Notes: generated by a model from the sequence alone, not told the origin. Shown: positions 50,994-59,758, counted from the stretch's first letter. The stretch: DNA of 64,000 nucleotides from Amycolatopsis sp. NBC_01488 (GCF_036227105.1 NZ_CP109434.1:8280501-8344500); one strand, 5' to 3'. Made by a program: numbers and translations.

Positions 50994-52054
50994 CTATTCT
51001 CATCGAACCGGCGCCCGCCAAGCCGGTCCAGGGCAAGATCAAGTGCGTGGTGTGGGACCTCGACAACACCGTCTGGGACGGGGTCCTCCTGGAAGACGGC
51101 GACGTCCGGCTGCGGCCGTGGGTGGTCGAGCACGTCAAGCGCCTCGACGCGATGGGCGTGCTGCACTCGGTCGCCAGCAAGAACGACCACGAAGCCGCGA
51201 TGGCGAAGCTGCGTGAGTTCGGCCTCGACGAGTACTTCCTGTTCCCGCGCATCTCGTGGAACGCGAAGTCGGTGTCGATCGGCCAGATCGCGAAGAAGCT
51301 CAACCTCGGGCTCGACGCGTTCGCGTTCGTCGACGACCAGGAGTTCGAGCGCGCCGAGGTGGCGTTCGCGCTGCCGCAGGTGACCACTGTGGACATTCTG
51401 GAGGCCGACGAAGTGTTGCGGCGTCCGGAATTCGCGCCGCGCTTCGTCACCGACGAGTCGGCGCAGCGACGCGGGATGTACTTCAGCCAGCTCGCGCGCG
51501 ACGACGTCGAGGCGGACTTCGCCGGCACCGGCGAGGACTTCCTCGCCAGCCTGGACCTGCGCTTCACCATCGCGCCGGCCCGGCAGGAGGACCTGCAGCG
51601 GGCGGAGGAGCTGACCGTCCGCACCAACCAGCTCAACTCGACCGGGCGGACGTACTCCTACGACGAGCTGGACGCGCTGCGTTCCTCGGACGACCACGTG
51701 CTGCTCGTCGCGTCGCTGACCGACAAGTTCGGCTCCTACGGCAAGATCGGCTTGGCGCTGCTGGAGAAGGGTTCGCCGGACTGGCGGCTCAACATGATGC
51801 TGATGTCGTGCCGAGTGATGTCGCGCGGCGTCGGCACGGTGCTGCTGGGCCACGTGATGGGCCTGGCGCGGGCCGCGGGCGCGGGGCTGCGCGCGGACTT
51901 CGTCGAGACCGGCCGCAACCGGATGATGCAGATCACGTACGCGTTCAGCGGGTTCCGCGAGGTTTCGCGGGACGGCGCTCAGGTGGTGCTCGCCGCGGAT
52001 CTGGACGCGATCCAGGAGCCGCCGGCGTACGTGACGCTCGAGGTGGAGTCGTGA
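50990..52054 (+). CDS. FkbH-like HAD-family glyceryl transferase/phosphatase
   Basis: 354 aa from GTG 50990. HAD motif VVWDLDNTVWDG near residue 25 (DxDxT/V), then SKNDHEAAMAKLREFGL, FVDDQEFERAEVAFALP and a GNAT-like C-terminal domain (RTNQLNSTGRTYSYDEL, RVMSRGVGTVLLGHVMGLAR split around MSRGVGTVLLG). FkbH proteins take 1,3-bisphosphoglycerate, remove a phosphate and load the glyceryl unit onto the carrier. This is the committing step to hydroxymalonyl- or methoxymalonyl-ACP. No FkbG-type O-methyltransferase is seen in the window, so the product may stay as hydroxymalonyl-ACP. It overlaps both neighbours by 4 bp. Confidence 0.94.
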   Translation: MTILIEPAPAKPVQGKIKCVVWDLDNTVWDGVLLEDGDVRLRPWVVEHVKRLDAMGVLHSVASKNDHEAAMAKLREFGLDEYFLFPRISWNAKSVSIGQIAKKLNLGLDAFAFVDDQEFERAEVAFALPQVTTVDILEADEVLRRPEFAPRFVTDESAQRRGMYFSQLARDDVEADFAGTGEDFLASLDLRFTIAPARQEDLQRAEELTVRTNQLNSTGRTYSYDELDALRSSDDHVLLVASLTDKFGSYGKIGLALLEKGSPDWRLNMMLMSCRVMSRGVGTVLLGHVMGLARAAGAGLRADFVETGRNRMMQITYAFSGFREVSRDGAQVVLAADLDAIQEPPAYVTLEVES

Positions 52055-52800
52055 CGACCGCCGTCGCGAGCCGCTGGCTGCCGTTCCCCGTGACCGCGGG
52101 GAACGTGCGGCTGTACTGCCTGCCGCACGCGGGCGGCTCGGCGTCGGCGTTCCGCTCGTGGATCGGCCGGCTGCCCGGGGTGACGGTGTGCCCGGTCCAG
52201 CCGCCCGGCCGCGAGACGCGGCAGCGGGACACCCCGCACACGGCCATGCCTGCGCTCGTCGCCGACCTGGCGGACTTCGTGCTCTCGGCCGGCGATTCGC
52301 CTTACGCGGTGTACGGGCACAGTCTCGGCGCCCTCGTGGGCTTCGAGCTGGTGCGGGAGATCGCCCGCCGCGGTGCTTCCCTGCCGGTGCAGCTGGTGGT
52401 ATCGGGCTGCCCGGCGCCGCAGTGGCTGACCCCGGACGACCCGATCGTCACGGGGATGAGCGACGCGGAGATCGTGGCGCTGCTGCGCACCCTCGGCGGA
52501 ACGCCGGAGGTGTTCCTGAACGACCCCCGCGTCCTGCGGCTCATCCTGCCGCCGATCCGCGCGGACCTGACGGTGAAGAACACGTACGCGTACACGTCCG
52601 GGCCGCCCTTGGAGCTTCCGGTGACGGCCCTGGCGAGCACCGCCGACGTCCGCGCGAGCGTGGAGTCGGTGCTGGCGTGGCGTGAGCAGACGGTCCGGCC
52701 GTTCCGCGGACACGTCCTGGACGGCGGCCACTTCGCGGTGCTGGAGCAGGAAGACGTGACCCTCGCCCACCTGGCCGCAGCCCTGCGCCCCTGGTCCTGA
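52051..52800 (+). CDS. Type II (editing) thioesterase
   Basis: 249 aa from GTG 52051, overlapping the FkbH stop. Alpha/beta-hydrolase thioesterase of the GrsT/RifR type: LYCLPHAGGSASAFRSW at the start, PPGRETRQ, nucleophile Ser in VYGHSLGALVGFELVRE (near residue 94), VSGCPAPQWL lid region and the base in LDGGHFAVLEQ. Such enzymes clear stalled or decarboxylated acyl groups from carrier proteins. Because no PKS in the window has a C-terminal thioesterase, it could also take part in release, though type II enzymes rarely do so. It is the last gene of the rightward PKS operon. Confidence 0.93.
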   Translation: MTTAVASRWLPFPVTAGNVRLYCLPHAGGSASAFRSWIGRLPGVTVCPVQPPGRETRQRDTPHTAMPALVADLADFVLSAGDSPYAVYGHSLGALVGFELVREIARRGASLPVQLVVSGCPAPQWLTPDDPIVTGMSDAEIVALLRTLGGTPEVFLNDPRVLRLILPPIRADLTVKNTYAYTSGPPLELPVTALASTADVRASVESVLAWREQTVRPFRGHVLDGGHFAVLEQEDVTLAHLAAALRPWS

Positions 52801-52813
52801 CCGGGACGGGCAG

Positions 52814-53000
52814 CACGCGTGATCGGAGGGGCATCAAGCGTGTCTGGAGAGGCATCTCGTGTGATGGGAGGGGCATCTCGTGTGATTGGAGGGGCATCTC
52901 GTGTGATGCCCCTCCCATCACGGGAGATGCCCGCCTGATCACGCGAGATGCCCGCCTGATCACGCGAGATGCCCGCCTGATCACGCTTGATGCCCCTCCC
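52814..53000. repeat. Inverted array of 21-bp repeats
   Basis: Four direct units with core GGAGGGGCATC (52825 to about 52901) face about five inverted units with core GATGCCCC/GCC. The centre, GGAGGGGCATC-N6-GATGCCCCTCC, is a perfect 11-bp-arm hairpin. Units differ by a few bases, with TCACGCGA- or TCGTGTGA-like spacers. It fills most of the 311-bp gap between the thioesterase and the fourth PKS. It is the same family as the coding repeat at 36796-36894. Confidence 0.85.
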
Positions 53001-53062
53001 GGCCGGCCCCTGAACGTGGTGGGTCCGCCGCCAATACCCCTGGCGGCGGGCCTATCACCCAT

Positions 53063-53104
53063 ACCGAAAGGCCCCTTCCCGACTTCGGGAAGGGGCCTTT
53101 CGGT
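53063..53104. terminator. Strong bidirectional hairpin terminator between convergent operons
   Basis: A perfect 20-bp stem (53063-53082 with 53085-53104) has a 2-nt loop and contains AAGGCCCCTTCC/GGAAGGGGCCTT. It ends 7 bp before the stop of the leftward PKS and follows the rightward thioesterase, so it can serve both. The hairpin at 60847-60882 has nearly the same core. Confidence 0.9.
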
Positions 53105-53111
53105 GTGCGGG

Positions 53112-56108
53112 TCAGGGACGCAGCTCGGCGATGCGAGCCGCGAGCAGGCGGACCGTGGGCAGCTCCATGACCGCCGTGGCGGGGAGGGTCCAGTGGGCGG
53201 CGATGCGGACCGCGCCGGCCGAGCGGCCGCCCAGCTCGAAGAAGTTGTCGTCCGCGCCGATCTCCTCGTAGCCCAGCGCGGCGGCCCAGCGAGCCGCCAC
53301 TTCGCGCTCGAGGCCCGCCTCCGGCTCCACGAACGGCGTCCCCAGCGCCGGCCGCGGCCGGGCCGAAGCCGACAGCTGGACGGACTCGGCGGTCGAGACC
53401 GGACGAACCAGCGGCACTCCGGAGAGCACGACCTCGGTCAGGTGGTCGGCCGCGGCCACCGCGGCGAGGGTCTCCGGAGACGGGTCCGAAGTGGACACGA
53501 CGGTGGTCCACCGTCCGCGACCGGCGAGGCGGGCCACCCGCGCCTGAGCCGCCAGCGTGCGTCCGGCCGGATCCGGCCGGACGACGAGGATCCCGCGCCG
53601 CCCACCCAGGTCCGGCACGTCGCGGTGCACCTCGGCTTCGGCGTGCCCGGTCAGCTCGCACGGCTCATGATGCAGCCGCCACGACTGGTCGCCGCGCACC
53701 GCCAGGGGGGTCTCGGAGTGCAGGATGGCAGCGAGGACCTGGTCGACGGGCACGGAGACGCCGACGTCGACGTGCCGCGCGGTCAAGGCGGTGAGCGCCG
53801 CGTGCGACGGCGTGGTCAGATCCGGCCCGAGTACGCCGACAGCGCCGGACGTCAGCGTGACCATCCCGGGCCACAGCCCGGCCGCCACCGCGACGTCCCC
53901 GGGTGAACCACCCAGGGCGAAGCCGTACACGACGGTACGCGGTACGACGACCAGCGAGCGCACGAGCGACGGCAGGTCACCCGGGCCCACGACGAAGTCA
54001 CCGGTGTCCAGGGCGGCGAACCCAGGGCCCGGCCGCACGGTGATCACTTCCGACCCGGCCAGGGTGATGCGGTCGGCCAGGGCCTCGCCGACCGGATCGC
54101 CGGCGAACACCAGCCACGGACCCGCCGCGCGCACCCGGCTCTCCAGACCGGTCAGGGACTGCGGGTCGAGCCGCCACGAGGGCACGTAGGCCGCCGGGCG
54201 CGGAGCGGCCACCGGATCGACCCAGAACCGCTTGCGCTGGAACGGATACGGCGGCAGCTCGACCCGGCGTGCGGCGCCGCGGTGCAGGGCCGGCCAGTCC
54301 GGCGTGCACCCCGCGATCCACAGCCGGGCCACCGTCTCGAGCACCCACGCATCGACGAAGCCACCCTCGACGACGAGCGTGTCGGTGGCGTTCTCGTCCA
54401 GCCGGATGCCCAGCCGGGTCAGCCCGGCGGCCAACGCCGACAACGCGCCCGCGCGCGTCGGGGCGGGCGCGGGGACGTCGTCCCCGGCGAGCAGGCGGTG
54501 GGCGGCCTCGGCCGTCGACGCCCACTCCGAGCCGCTGCCCGCGACCAGGCGGAACCGCGGGTCCCGGCGACGGGTTTCGCCGTCGACCCAGCGGCCGGGA
54601 TCGGCCAACGCAGCCAACGCGTCCGAAAAGTCCCGGCACACCACGGCCCGCCGCAGCGCGAAATGGCCGCGCGACACCTGAAGGGTGAAGGCGACGTCGG
54701 CGAGGTCCAGGTCGGGATGCGAAGCCAGGTGGGCGCGCAGCCGCGAAGTGACCTCGTCGAGCGCCACGACGTCACCAGCGGAAAAAGTCAGCAGGTAAGG
54801 ACCGCTCGAAGGCCGGGGTTCCCGGGTCGGCGGCTGTTCGAGGACGACGTGCGCGTTCGTCCCGCCGACCCCGAACGAACTGACCCCCGCGCGCCGGGGC
54901 ACGGCCGACGCGGGCCAGGGAACGTCGGCGGGCAGCACGGTGAACCGGTCGTCCAGCGCGGGGTTGGGGGTGCGGAACCCGGCGGTGCCCGGCAAGACGC
55001 CGTCGCGCAGGTTCAGCGCCGCCCGGATGAGCGAGGTGACGCCGGACGCCCGGTCGAGGTGCCCGATGCTGGGCTTGACCGAGCTGAGCACGCACGGCGC
55101 AGCACGCTCCGGCCCGAAGACGCGGTTCAGCGCGGCCAGCTCGATCGAGTCGCCCAGCGGCGTGCCGACGGCATGACACTCCACGTACCCGACCGTCTCG
55201 GGCTTCACCCCGGCCACCGCGAGCGCGGTGTCGACCACCGCGGCCTGCCCGGCGACCCCGGGGGCGGGGTACCCGGCGCGGTCCCGGCCGTCGTTGTTGA
55301 CCGCCGAGCCGAGGATCACCGCGTGCACGACGTCGCCGTCGGCGAGGGCGTCCTCCAGGCGCTTCAAGGCGACGACGGCGGCGCCGGACCCCATCACCGT
55401 GCCGTTCGCGGCCGCGTCGAGGGCACGCACCCGGCCGTCGGGTGACAGGATGCTGCCCTCTTCAAAAGAGTGCCCGCCGGTCTGCGGCAGCGGCAGCGCG
55501 GCGCCTCCGGCCAGGGCCAGGTCGCATTCGTAGGTCAGCAGGCTCTGGCACGCCAGGTGCACCGCGACCAGCGACGTCGAGCAGTACGTCTGCACGGTGA
55601 TCGCCGGGCCGCGCAGGCCCAGCTTGTAGGACACGAGCGACGTGAGCGAGTCCCGTTCCACGCCCGCGGAAAGCAGCGGCTTGCCGCCCGGTTCCGCGGC
55701 GAGGCCGGGGACGTTCCGGGTCAGGTAATCGGGGAACGCGCAGCCGGCGAACAGCCCGACGGGCACGCCGGGATCCGTCGGCCGGTAGCCGGCCCGCTCC
55801 AGCGCCTCCCACGAGCATTCGAGCAGCAGCCGGTGGTGCGGCTCCAGGGTTTCCGCCTCGCGCGGGCCGAGCCCGAAGGCGGCGGCGTCGAACGTCTCGA
55901 CGCCGCCGGCCACCGGCCCGCCGACGCGGACGTGGCCCGGGGTGGCCGGGTCCACGCCCGCGGCGGCGAGCTCGGCGTCGGTCATCTCCCGCAGGCCGGG
56001 GATCCCGGCAGCGAGGTTGCGGCGCAGCTGCTCGACGTCGGCGGCGCCCGGGAAGCGCCCCGCCATCCCGACGAGTGCCACGGCCGATTCGGGTGCCGGT
56101 TCCGTCAT
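53112..56108 (-). CDS. PKS-like protein with intact KS and ACP but vestigial AT and KR
   Basis: 998 aa from ATG 56108, with GGAAGGACC upstream. KS (1-~425): active Cys176 in QTYCSTSLVAVH; the first His motif reads ECHAVGTPLGD (HAVGT for HGTGT); the second is KPSIGHLDRASG. The region after it keeps both edges of an AT (FRLVAGSGSEWAST; then WIAGCTPDWPALHRG and LPPYPFQRKRFW) but only about 100 residues lie between, with no GHSxG and no HAFH: the AT core is gone. The KR region keeps part of the structural subdomain but has no TGGxGxxG and no Ser/Tyr pair. The ACP is intact (FFELGGRSAGAV, Ser963). It is most similar in wording to the KS of the third PKS. Last gene of the ACP-ligase-exporter operon. 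It may need an acyl donor in trans, or act in release or condensation. Confidence 0.88.
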   Translation of the reverse strand: MTEPAPESAVALVGMAGRFPGAADVEQLRRNLAAGIPGLREMTDAELAAAGVDPATPGHVRVGGPVAGGVETFDAAAFGLGPREAETLEPHHRLLLECSWEALERAGYRPTDPGVPVGLFAGCAFPDYLTRNVPGLAAEPGGKPLLSAGVERDSLTSLVSYKLGLRGPAITVQTYCSTSLVAVHLACQSLLTYECDLALAGGAALPLPQTGGHSFEEGSILSPDGRVRALDAAANGTVMGSGAAVVALKRLEDALADGDVVHAVILGSAVNNDGRDRAGYPAPGVAGQAAVVDTALAVAGVKPETVGYVECHAVGTPLGDSIELAALNRVFGPERAAPCVLSSVKPSIGHLDRASGVTSLIRAALNLRDGVLPGTAGFRTPNPALDDRFTVLPADVPWPASAVPRRAGVSSFGVGGTNAHVVLEQPPTREPRPSSGPYLLTFSAGDVVALDEVTSRLRAHLASHPDLDLADVAFTLQVSRGHFALRRAVVCRDFSDALAALADPGRWVDGETRRRDPRFRLVAGSGSEWASTAEAAHRLLAGDDVPAPAPTRAGALSALAAGLTRLGIRLDENATDTLVVEGGFVDAWVLETVARLWIAGCTPDWPALHRGAARRVELPPYPFQRKRFWVDPVAAPRPAAYVPSWRLDPQSLTGLESRVRAAGPWLVFAGDPVGEALADRITLAGSEVITVRPGPGFAALDTGDFVVGPGDLPSLVRSLVVVPRTVVYGFALGGSPGDVAVAAGLWPGMVTLTSGAVGVLGPDLTTPSHAALTALTARHVDVGVSVPVDQVLAAILHSETPLAVRGDQSWRLHHEPCELTGHAEAEVHRDVPDLGGRRGILVVRPDPAGRTLAAQARVARLAGRGRWTTVVSTSDPSPETLAAVAAADHLTEVVLSGVPLVRPVSTAESVQLSASARPRPALGTPFVEPEAGLEREVAARWAAALGYEEIGADDNFFELGGRSAGAVRIAAHWTLPATAVMELPTVRLLAARIAELRP

Positions 56109-56127
56109 GGCAGGTCCTTCCGGTGTG

Positions 56128-56889
56128 TCAGAGCAGGTGGCTGCGGCCCCAGCCGTGGGCGAGGCGGTAGGTGGCGAACGCGCCGGTGGCAAGCCCGATC
56201 GCGAGCACGATCAGCGCGGGGCGCAGCATCGCCTCGGCGTTGCCCGCCATGGCCGAGCGGATGAGCGACAGCCCCCAGTAACCCGGGGAGAACGGCGCGA
56301 TCGCCTGCGCCCACGACGGCATCAGCGACACCGGCAGCAGCGAACCGCCCAGCGAGCTGATGGTGATCGCGCCGAGGTCGACCGCCACGATCAGGTCACC
56401 GCGGCTGCGGACCACAGTGGACAGTGCGGCGCCCATGGCCAGGAGCATGAAGCCCCACAGGCACATCGCGCCGAACACCAGGCCGGGCGAGACCGGGAAC
56501 GGCATGCCGACGACGAGCCAGCCGTAGATGATCAGCACGCCCTGCTGGATCAGCAGCACGACGAACACCGGGACCGCCTTGCCGATCAGCAGTTCCGCGC
56601 GGGCGGCGCGGCTGGCACGCAGCCGGTCCCACGTGCGCCACTCGCGTTCGACGAAGATCGCGTTGCCCACGATCGCCATGGCGAACACGGAGAACATCAC
56701 CAGCTGGCCGGTCACGGCCTCGACGGCGCCGGTGCCCAGCGCCTTCACGTACAGCGGCTGGAACAGCACCATGAAGATCATCGGCGTGATCAGGTAGCTG
56801 ATCAGCTGCGACGGGTCGCGCAGGCGCAGGGTCGCGTTGTAGCGGACCAGGGCGCCGGCCCGGTAAAGGGAGTCAGTGCGCGTCGACAT
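56128..56889 (-). CDS. ABC-2 type exporter permease
   Basis: 253 aa from ATG 56889. About six membrane helices: ISYLITPMIFMVLFQPLYV, VMFSVFAMAIVGNAIFV, PVFVVLLIQQGVLIIYGWLV, FGAMCLWGFMLLAMGAAL, LIVAVDLGAITISSLGG and MLRPALIVLAIGLATGAF. EREWRTWDRLRASRAARAE after the second helix is typical of ABC-2 drug exporters. It overlaps the ATPase gene by 17 bp and should form the transporter with it. Probable role: export of the cluster product or self-resistance. Confidence 0.9.
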   Translation of the reverse strand: MSTRTDSLYRAGALVRYNATLRLRDPSQLISYLITPMIFMVLFQPLYVKALGTGAVEAVTGQLVMFSVFAMAIVGNAIFVEREWRTWDRLRASRAARAELLIGKAVPVFVVLLIQQGVLIIYGWLVVGMPFPVSPGLVFGAMCLWGFMLLAMGAALSTVVRSRGDLIVAVDLGAITISSLGGSLLPVSLMPSWAQAIAPFSPGYWGLSLIRSAMAGNAEAMLRPALIVLAIGLATGAFATYRLAHGWGRSHLL

Positions 56890-57712
56890 CGGTCACCGCC
56901 AGGGAGTGGTAGAGGTCGTCCAGGCTGGGGTTGCGCAGTTCCACGGACTCGACCGGCCGCGACACGGTCGGCAGCAGCTCCAGCAGCGTGCCGGTCGGGT
57001 CGGTGGTCGAGACGGTCAGCTGGTCGTCGGCGGTGCGCACGCGGACCTCGCCGGGCAAGCCGGAGAGCAGCTCGTCCGCGGCGCCGCGCGCGATCACGCG
57101 GCCCTCGGCAGCCACCGCGATCGTGGCCTGCAGGTCGGTCAGTTCGGTCAGGTAGTGCGTGGTGTAGACCACTGCGGCTCCCTCGCCTGCTCGTTGCTTG
57201 ACCACGTCGAGCAGCGCCTGACGGGTCTCGGGGTCGGCACCGGCGGTCGGCTCGTCGAGCAGCAGCAGCGCGGGCCGGTGCACCAGCGCCGTCGCGGCCT
57301 GCGCCCGCCGCTGCTGGCCGCCCGAGAGCAGGCCGCAGGTGCGGTTCAGGAAGCTCTCCAGCCGCAGCGCGGCCGTGAGGTCGTCGATGGCCGTGCGCAG
57401 CGCGGCCCGGCGCAGGCCGGCCAGGCGGCCGTACAGCTCCAGGTGCTCGCGCACGGTCAGCGGGCGGTAGAGGGCGATGTGCTGCGGGGAGATGCCGATG
57501 CGGTCGCGGGCGCGCGTCGGCGACTCGCCGTCGACGAGCACCGTGCCGCTGTCCGGGCGCAGCAGCCCGGACACCATCTCGACGAAGGTGGTCTTGCCGG
57601 CGCCGTTGTGGCCGACCAGCCCGACGATCTCCCCGGCGGCGACCTCGAGGCTGAAGCCGTCGAGGGCCTGCACTTCGTCGTAGCGTTTCCGGAGGTCGAT
57701 TGCTTGCAACAT
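56873..57712 (-). CDS. ABC exporter ATP-binding protein
   Basis: 279 aa from ATG 57712 with AAGGAG eight bases upstream. All ABC motifs are intact: Walker A GHNGAGKTTF, Q-loop SPQHIALY, signature LLSGGQQRRAQAA, Walker B LLLLDEPTAGADP and switch His in YTTHYLTEL. The C-terminal tail ends in LRNPSLDDLYHSL, common in drug-exporter ATPases (DrrA type). Its partner permease overlaps it. Contrast with the wrecked ABC gene at 7.5 kb, which is unrelated in position and clearly dead. Confidence 0.95.
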   Translation of the reverse strand: MLQAIDLRKRYDEVQALDGFSLEVAAGEIVGLVGHNGAGKTTFVEMVSGLLRPDSGTVLVDGESPTRARDRIGISPQHIALYRPLTVREHLELYGRLAGLRRAALRTAIDDLTAALRLESFLNRTCGLLSGGQQRRAQAATALVHRPALLLLDEPTAGADPETRQALLDVVKQRAGEGAAVVYTTHYLTELTDLQATIAVAAEGRVIARGAADELLSGLPGEVRVRTADDQLTVSTTDPTGTLLELLPTVSRPVESVELRNPSLDDLYHSLAVTDVDAH

Positions 57713-57804
57713 GAGGTCGCTCCTTGCGCGTGGGTTCGCGACAAACGGACTGTCGCACGGGGACGGCGGGAGCGGCGGGCTCCCGCGGTGGCAGGAAACT
57801 GCCG

Positions 57805-59340
57805 TCATTCGGAGCCGGCGGACACCGCGCTCAGCGTCTCGCGCAGCGCGACGCGGTCGAACTTGCCGTTGACCGACCGGGGCAGCCGCGGCAGCACCTC
57901 GACCCGCCGCGGCAGCATGTACGCGGGCAGTTCCTTGGCCAGCGCCCGGGAAATCGCTTCGGCGTCGCCCTCGGGAGCGACCGCCAGCACGATCCGGTGC
58001 CCCAGCACGGGATCCGGCACGCCGAACGCGGCCGCCTCCCCCACCAGGCCGGTGCCGTAGGCGGCCTCTTCGACCTCGGCGGGGCTGACGCGGTAGCCCG
58101 ACGTCTTGATCATCTCGTCGGTGCGGCCGACGAAGTAGAGGAACCCGTCTTCGTCGCGGTAGACGGTGTCGCCCGACCACACGGCGATTTCCGGGCGCAC
58201 CAGGCCGTCCGGGCCCGGTACCGGGCGGAACCGCTCGGCCGTGCGCTCGGGGTCGTTCCAGTAGCCGAGTGCCACGAGCGCGCCGCGGTGCACCAGCTCG
58301 CCGTGCTCGCCGGGCGGGCAGGGCGAGCCGTCGGGGCGCAGCACGAGGACTTCGGCGTTCGGGATCGCCTTCCCGATCGAGCCGGGACGGCGGTCGGCCT
58401 CCGCCGGGTCGAGGTAGGTCGAGCGGAACGCCTCGGTGAGGCCGTACATCAGGAACGGTTGCGCCGCCGGGAAAAGCTCACGCAGGCGCGTCAGCGTGGC
58501 GCGGGGCATGCGGCCGCCGGTGTTGGCGAAGTACCGCAGCCGCGCGGTCGCCTCGGCGGGCCACTCCTGCGTCACCAGCTGCAGCCACAACGGCGGCACG
58601 CAGGTCAGCGCCGTGACGCCGTGGCGGGCGCACAGCCGCACGACCTCCTTGGGCAGCAGGTAGTTCACGAGCACCACGTGCGCGCCGGCGGCGAACGCGG
58701 TGGTGAGCTGGCTGAACCCCGCGTCGAAGCTCAGGGGCAGCGCGGCGAGCACGACGTCGTCACGCGTGTGGCCGAGGTAGTCGGCCACACTCGCGGCGCC
58801 GGCGAGCAGGTTGCGGTGGGAAAGCACGACGCCCTTGGGGCCGCCGGTGCTGCCGGAGGTGTACATGATGGCGGCCGCGTCGTGGTCGATCACCGCGCCG
58901 GCGCCGGGCACCGCGACCGGCTCGGCCGCGGTCAGGGCGTCCCACCCGGGCGAACCGAACACCACGACCGGGGTGCCCTCGGGGACCGCTTCACGGATCG
59001 TCACCAGCCGCTCGGCGGTCGTGAGCACCACCGCCGGTGTGCAGTCGGCGGCCACGTGGGCGATGTGCCGGCTCTTGAACAGGGGGTTCAGCGGCACCAG
59101 CACCGCGCCCGCGGCAGCGGCCGCGAACAGCGTGACCACCGTCTCGAGCCGCTTTTCCGCGTACACCGCCACCCGGTCGCCGCGGCGCACGCCGAGCCGG
59201 TGCAGGCCGTGGGCGACACGCGCGACGCGGTCGGCGAGCTCGCCGTAGGTCAGCGTCCGGTCCTTGTGGGTCAGCGCCGGATCGCCGGGCGCGCCGTGGG
59301 CCAGCAGCTCGTCGAGCCGCACCGGGGCTGCCTCAGACAT
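57805..59340 (-). CDS. AMP-forming acyl/aminoacyl ligase
   Basis: 511 aa from ATG 59340, overlapping the ACP stop by 8 bp. ANL motifs: MYTSGSTGGPKGVVLSHR, PLSFDAGFSQLTTAF, FLMYGLTEAFRSTYLDP, SGDTVYRDEDGFLYFVGR, MIKTSGYRVSPAEVE and the catalytic Lys in NGKFDRVALR. In NRPS-like adenylation domains the Asp at the start of core A4 (FDAGF here, with Asp) contacts an amino group, so an amino acid substrate is possible. It matches the ligase type that travels with a free ACP and a PLP decarboxylase. It should load the ACP encoded just upstream. The 92 bp behind it separate it from the exporter genes. Confidence 0.92.
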   Translation of the reverse strand: MSEAAPVRLDELLAHGAPGDPALTHKDRTLTYGELADRVARVAHGLHRLGVRRGDRVAVYAEKRLETVVTLFAAAAAGAVLVPLNPLFKSRHIAHVAADCTPAVVLTTAERLVTIREAVPEGTPVVVFGSPGWDALTAAEPVAVPGAGAVIDHDAAAIMYTSGSTGGPKGVVLSHRNLLAGAASVADYLGHTRDDVVLAALPLSFDAGFSQLTTAFAAGAHVVLVNYLLPKEVVRLCARHGVTALTCVPPLWLQLVTQEWPAEATARLRYFANTGGRMPRATLTRLRELFPAAQPFLMYGLTEAFRSTYLDPAEADRRPGSIGKAIPNAEVLVLRPDGSPCPPGEHGELVHRGALVALGYWNDPERTAERFRPVPGPDGLVRPEIAVWSGDTVYRDEDGFLYFVGRTDEMIKTSGYRVSPAEVEEAAYGTGLVGEAAAFGVPDPVLGHRIVLAVAPEGDAEAISRALAKELPAYMLPRRVEVLPRLPRSVNGKFDRVALRETLSAVSAGSE

Positions 59341-59599
59341 CGGCGGGCTCCGGGACGACGTACTCCGCGACGGCGGCCCACAGGCTGCCCGCGGTGGCGA
59401 AGGTGTCCTCGGTGAGCAGCTCGTCCGGCAGCTCGAACCCGAAGGTCTCCTCCAGGTCGGTGACGAGCTGCACGACGCCCATCGAGTCGAGCCCGAGCGC
59501 GGCGAGGTCGTCGTCCTCGGCGATCCGGCCCTCGAGCGCGTAGGGCAGGTGCGCGATCAGGATCTCGAGGAACCCTGGAGGGATGGGGAATTCAGGCAT
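59333..59599 (-). CDS. Discrete acyl carrier protein, partner of the AMP ligase
   Basis: 88 aa from ATG 59599, with AGGGTGA nearby. It begins MPEFPIPPGFLEILIAHLPY and has the carrier site ALGLDSMGVVQLVTDLEE, with Ser near residue 47 in the canonical D-S-M. The short helix-rich C-terminus completes an ACP/PCP fold. It overlaps the ligase start by 8 bp, so the two should be made in fixed ratio and work together. First gene of the leftward operon that ends with the AT-less PKS. Confidence 0.92.
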   Translation of the reverse strand: MPEFPIPPGFLEILIAHLPYALEGRIAEDDDLAALGLDSMGVVQLVTDLEETFGFELPDELLTEDTFATAGSLWAAVAEYVVPEPADV

Positions 59600-59758
59600 T
59601 TCGTCACCCTGTTTCGCTTCGGCGGTCAACCGTGTCCTCCCGAGGACACCACCGGCCGGACTCACCGGGCCATCACCGCGCTCTCGTCCCGCCACCGCCG
59701 GGCGAGAGCGGCGTGAGAGCGCCCCGAGAAGACCGGCTGCGACGGTGAAAGAGCAGTA

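Noticed and set aside
52814..53000. CRISPR array
   Set aside because: Units are about 21 bp, vary from copy to copy, flip orientation in the middle and have no unique spacers. No cas genes are near; the RecB-like helicase at 13.5-16.9 kb is not a CRISPR gene.
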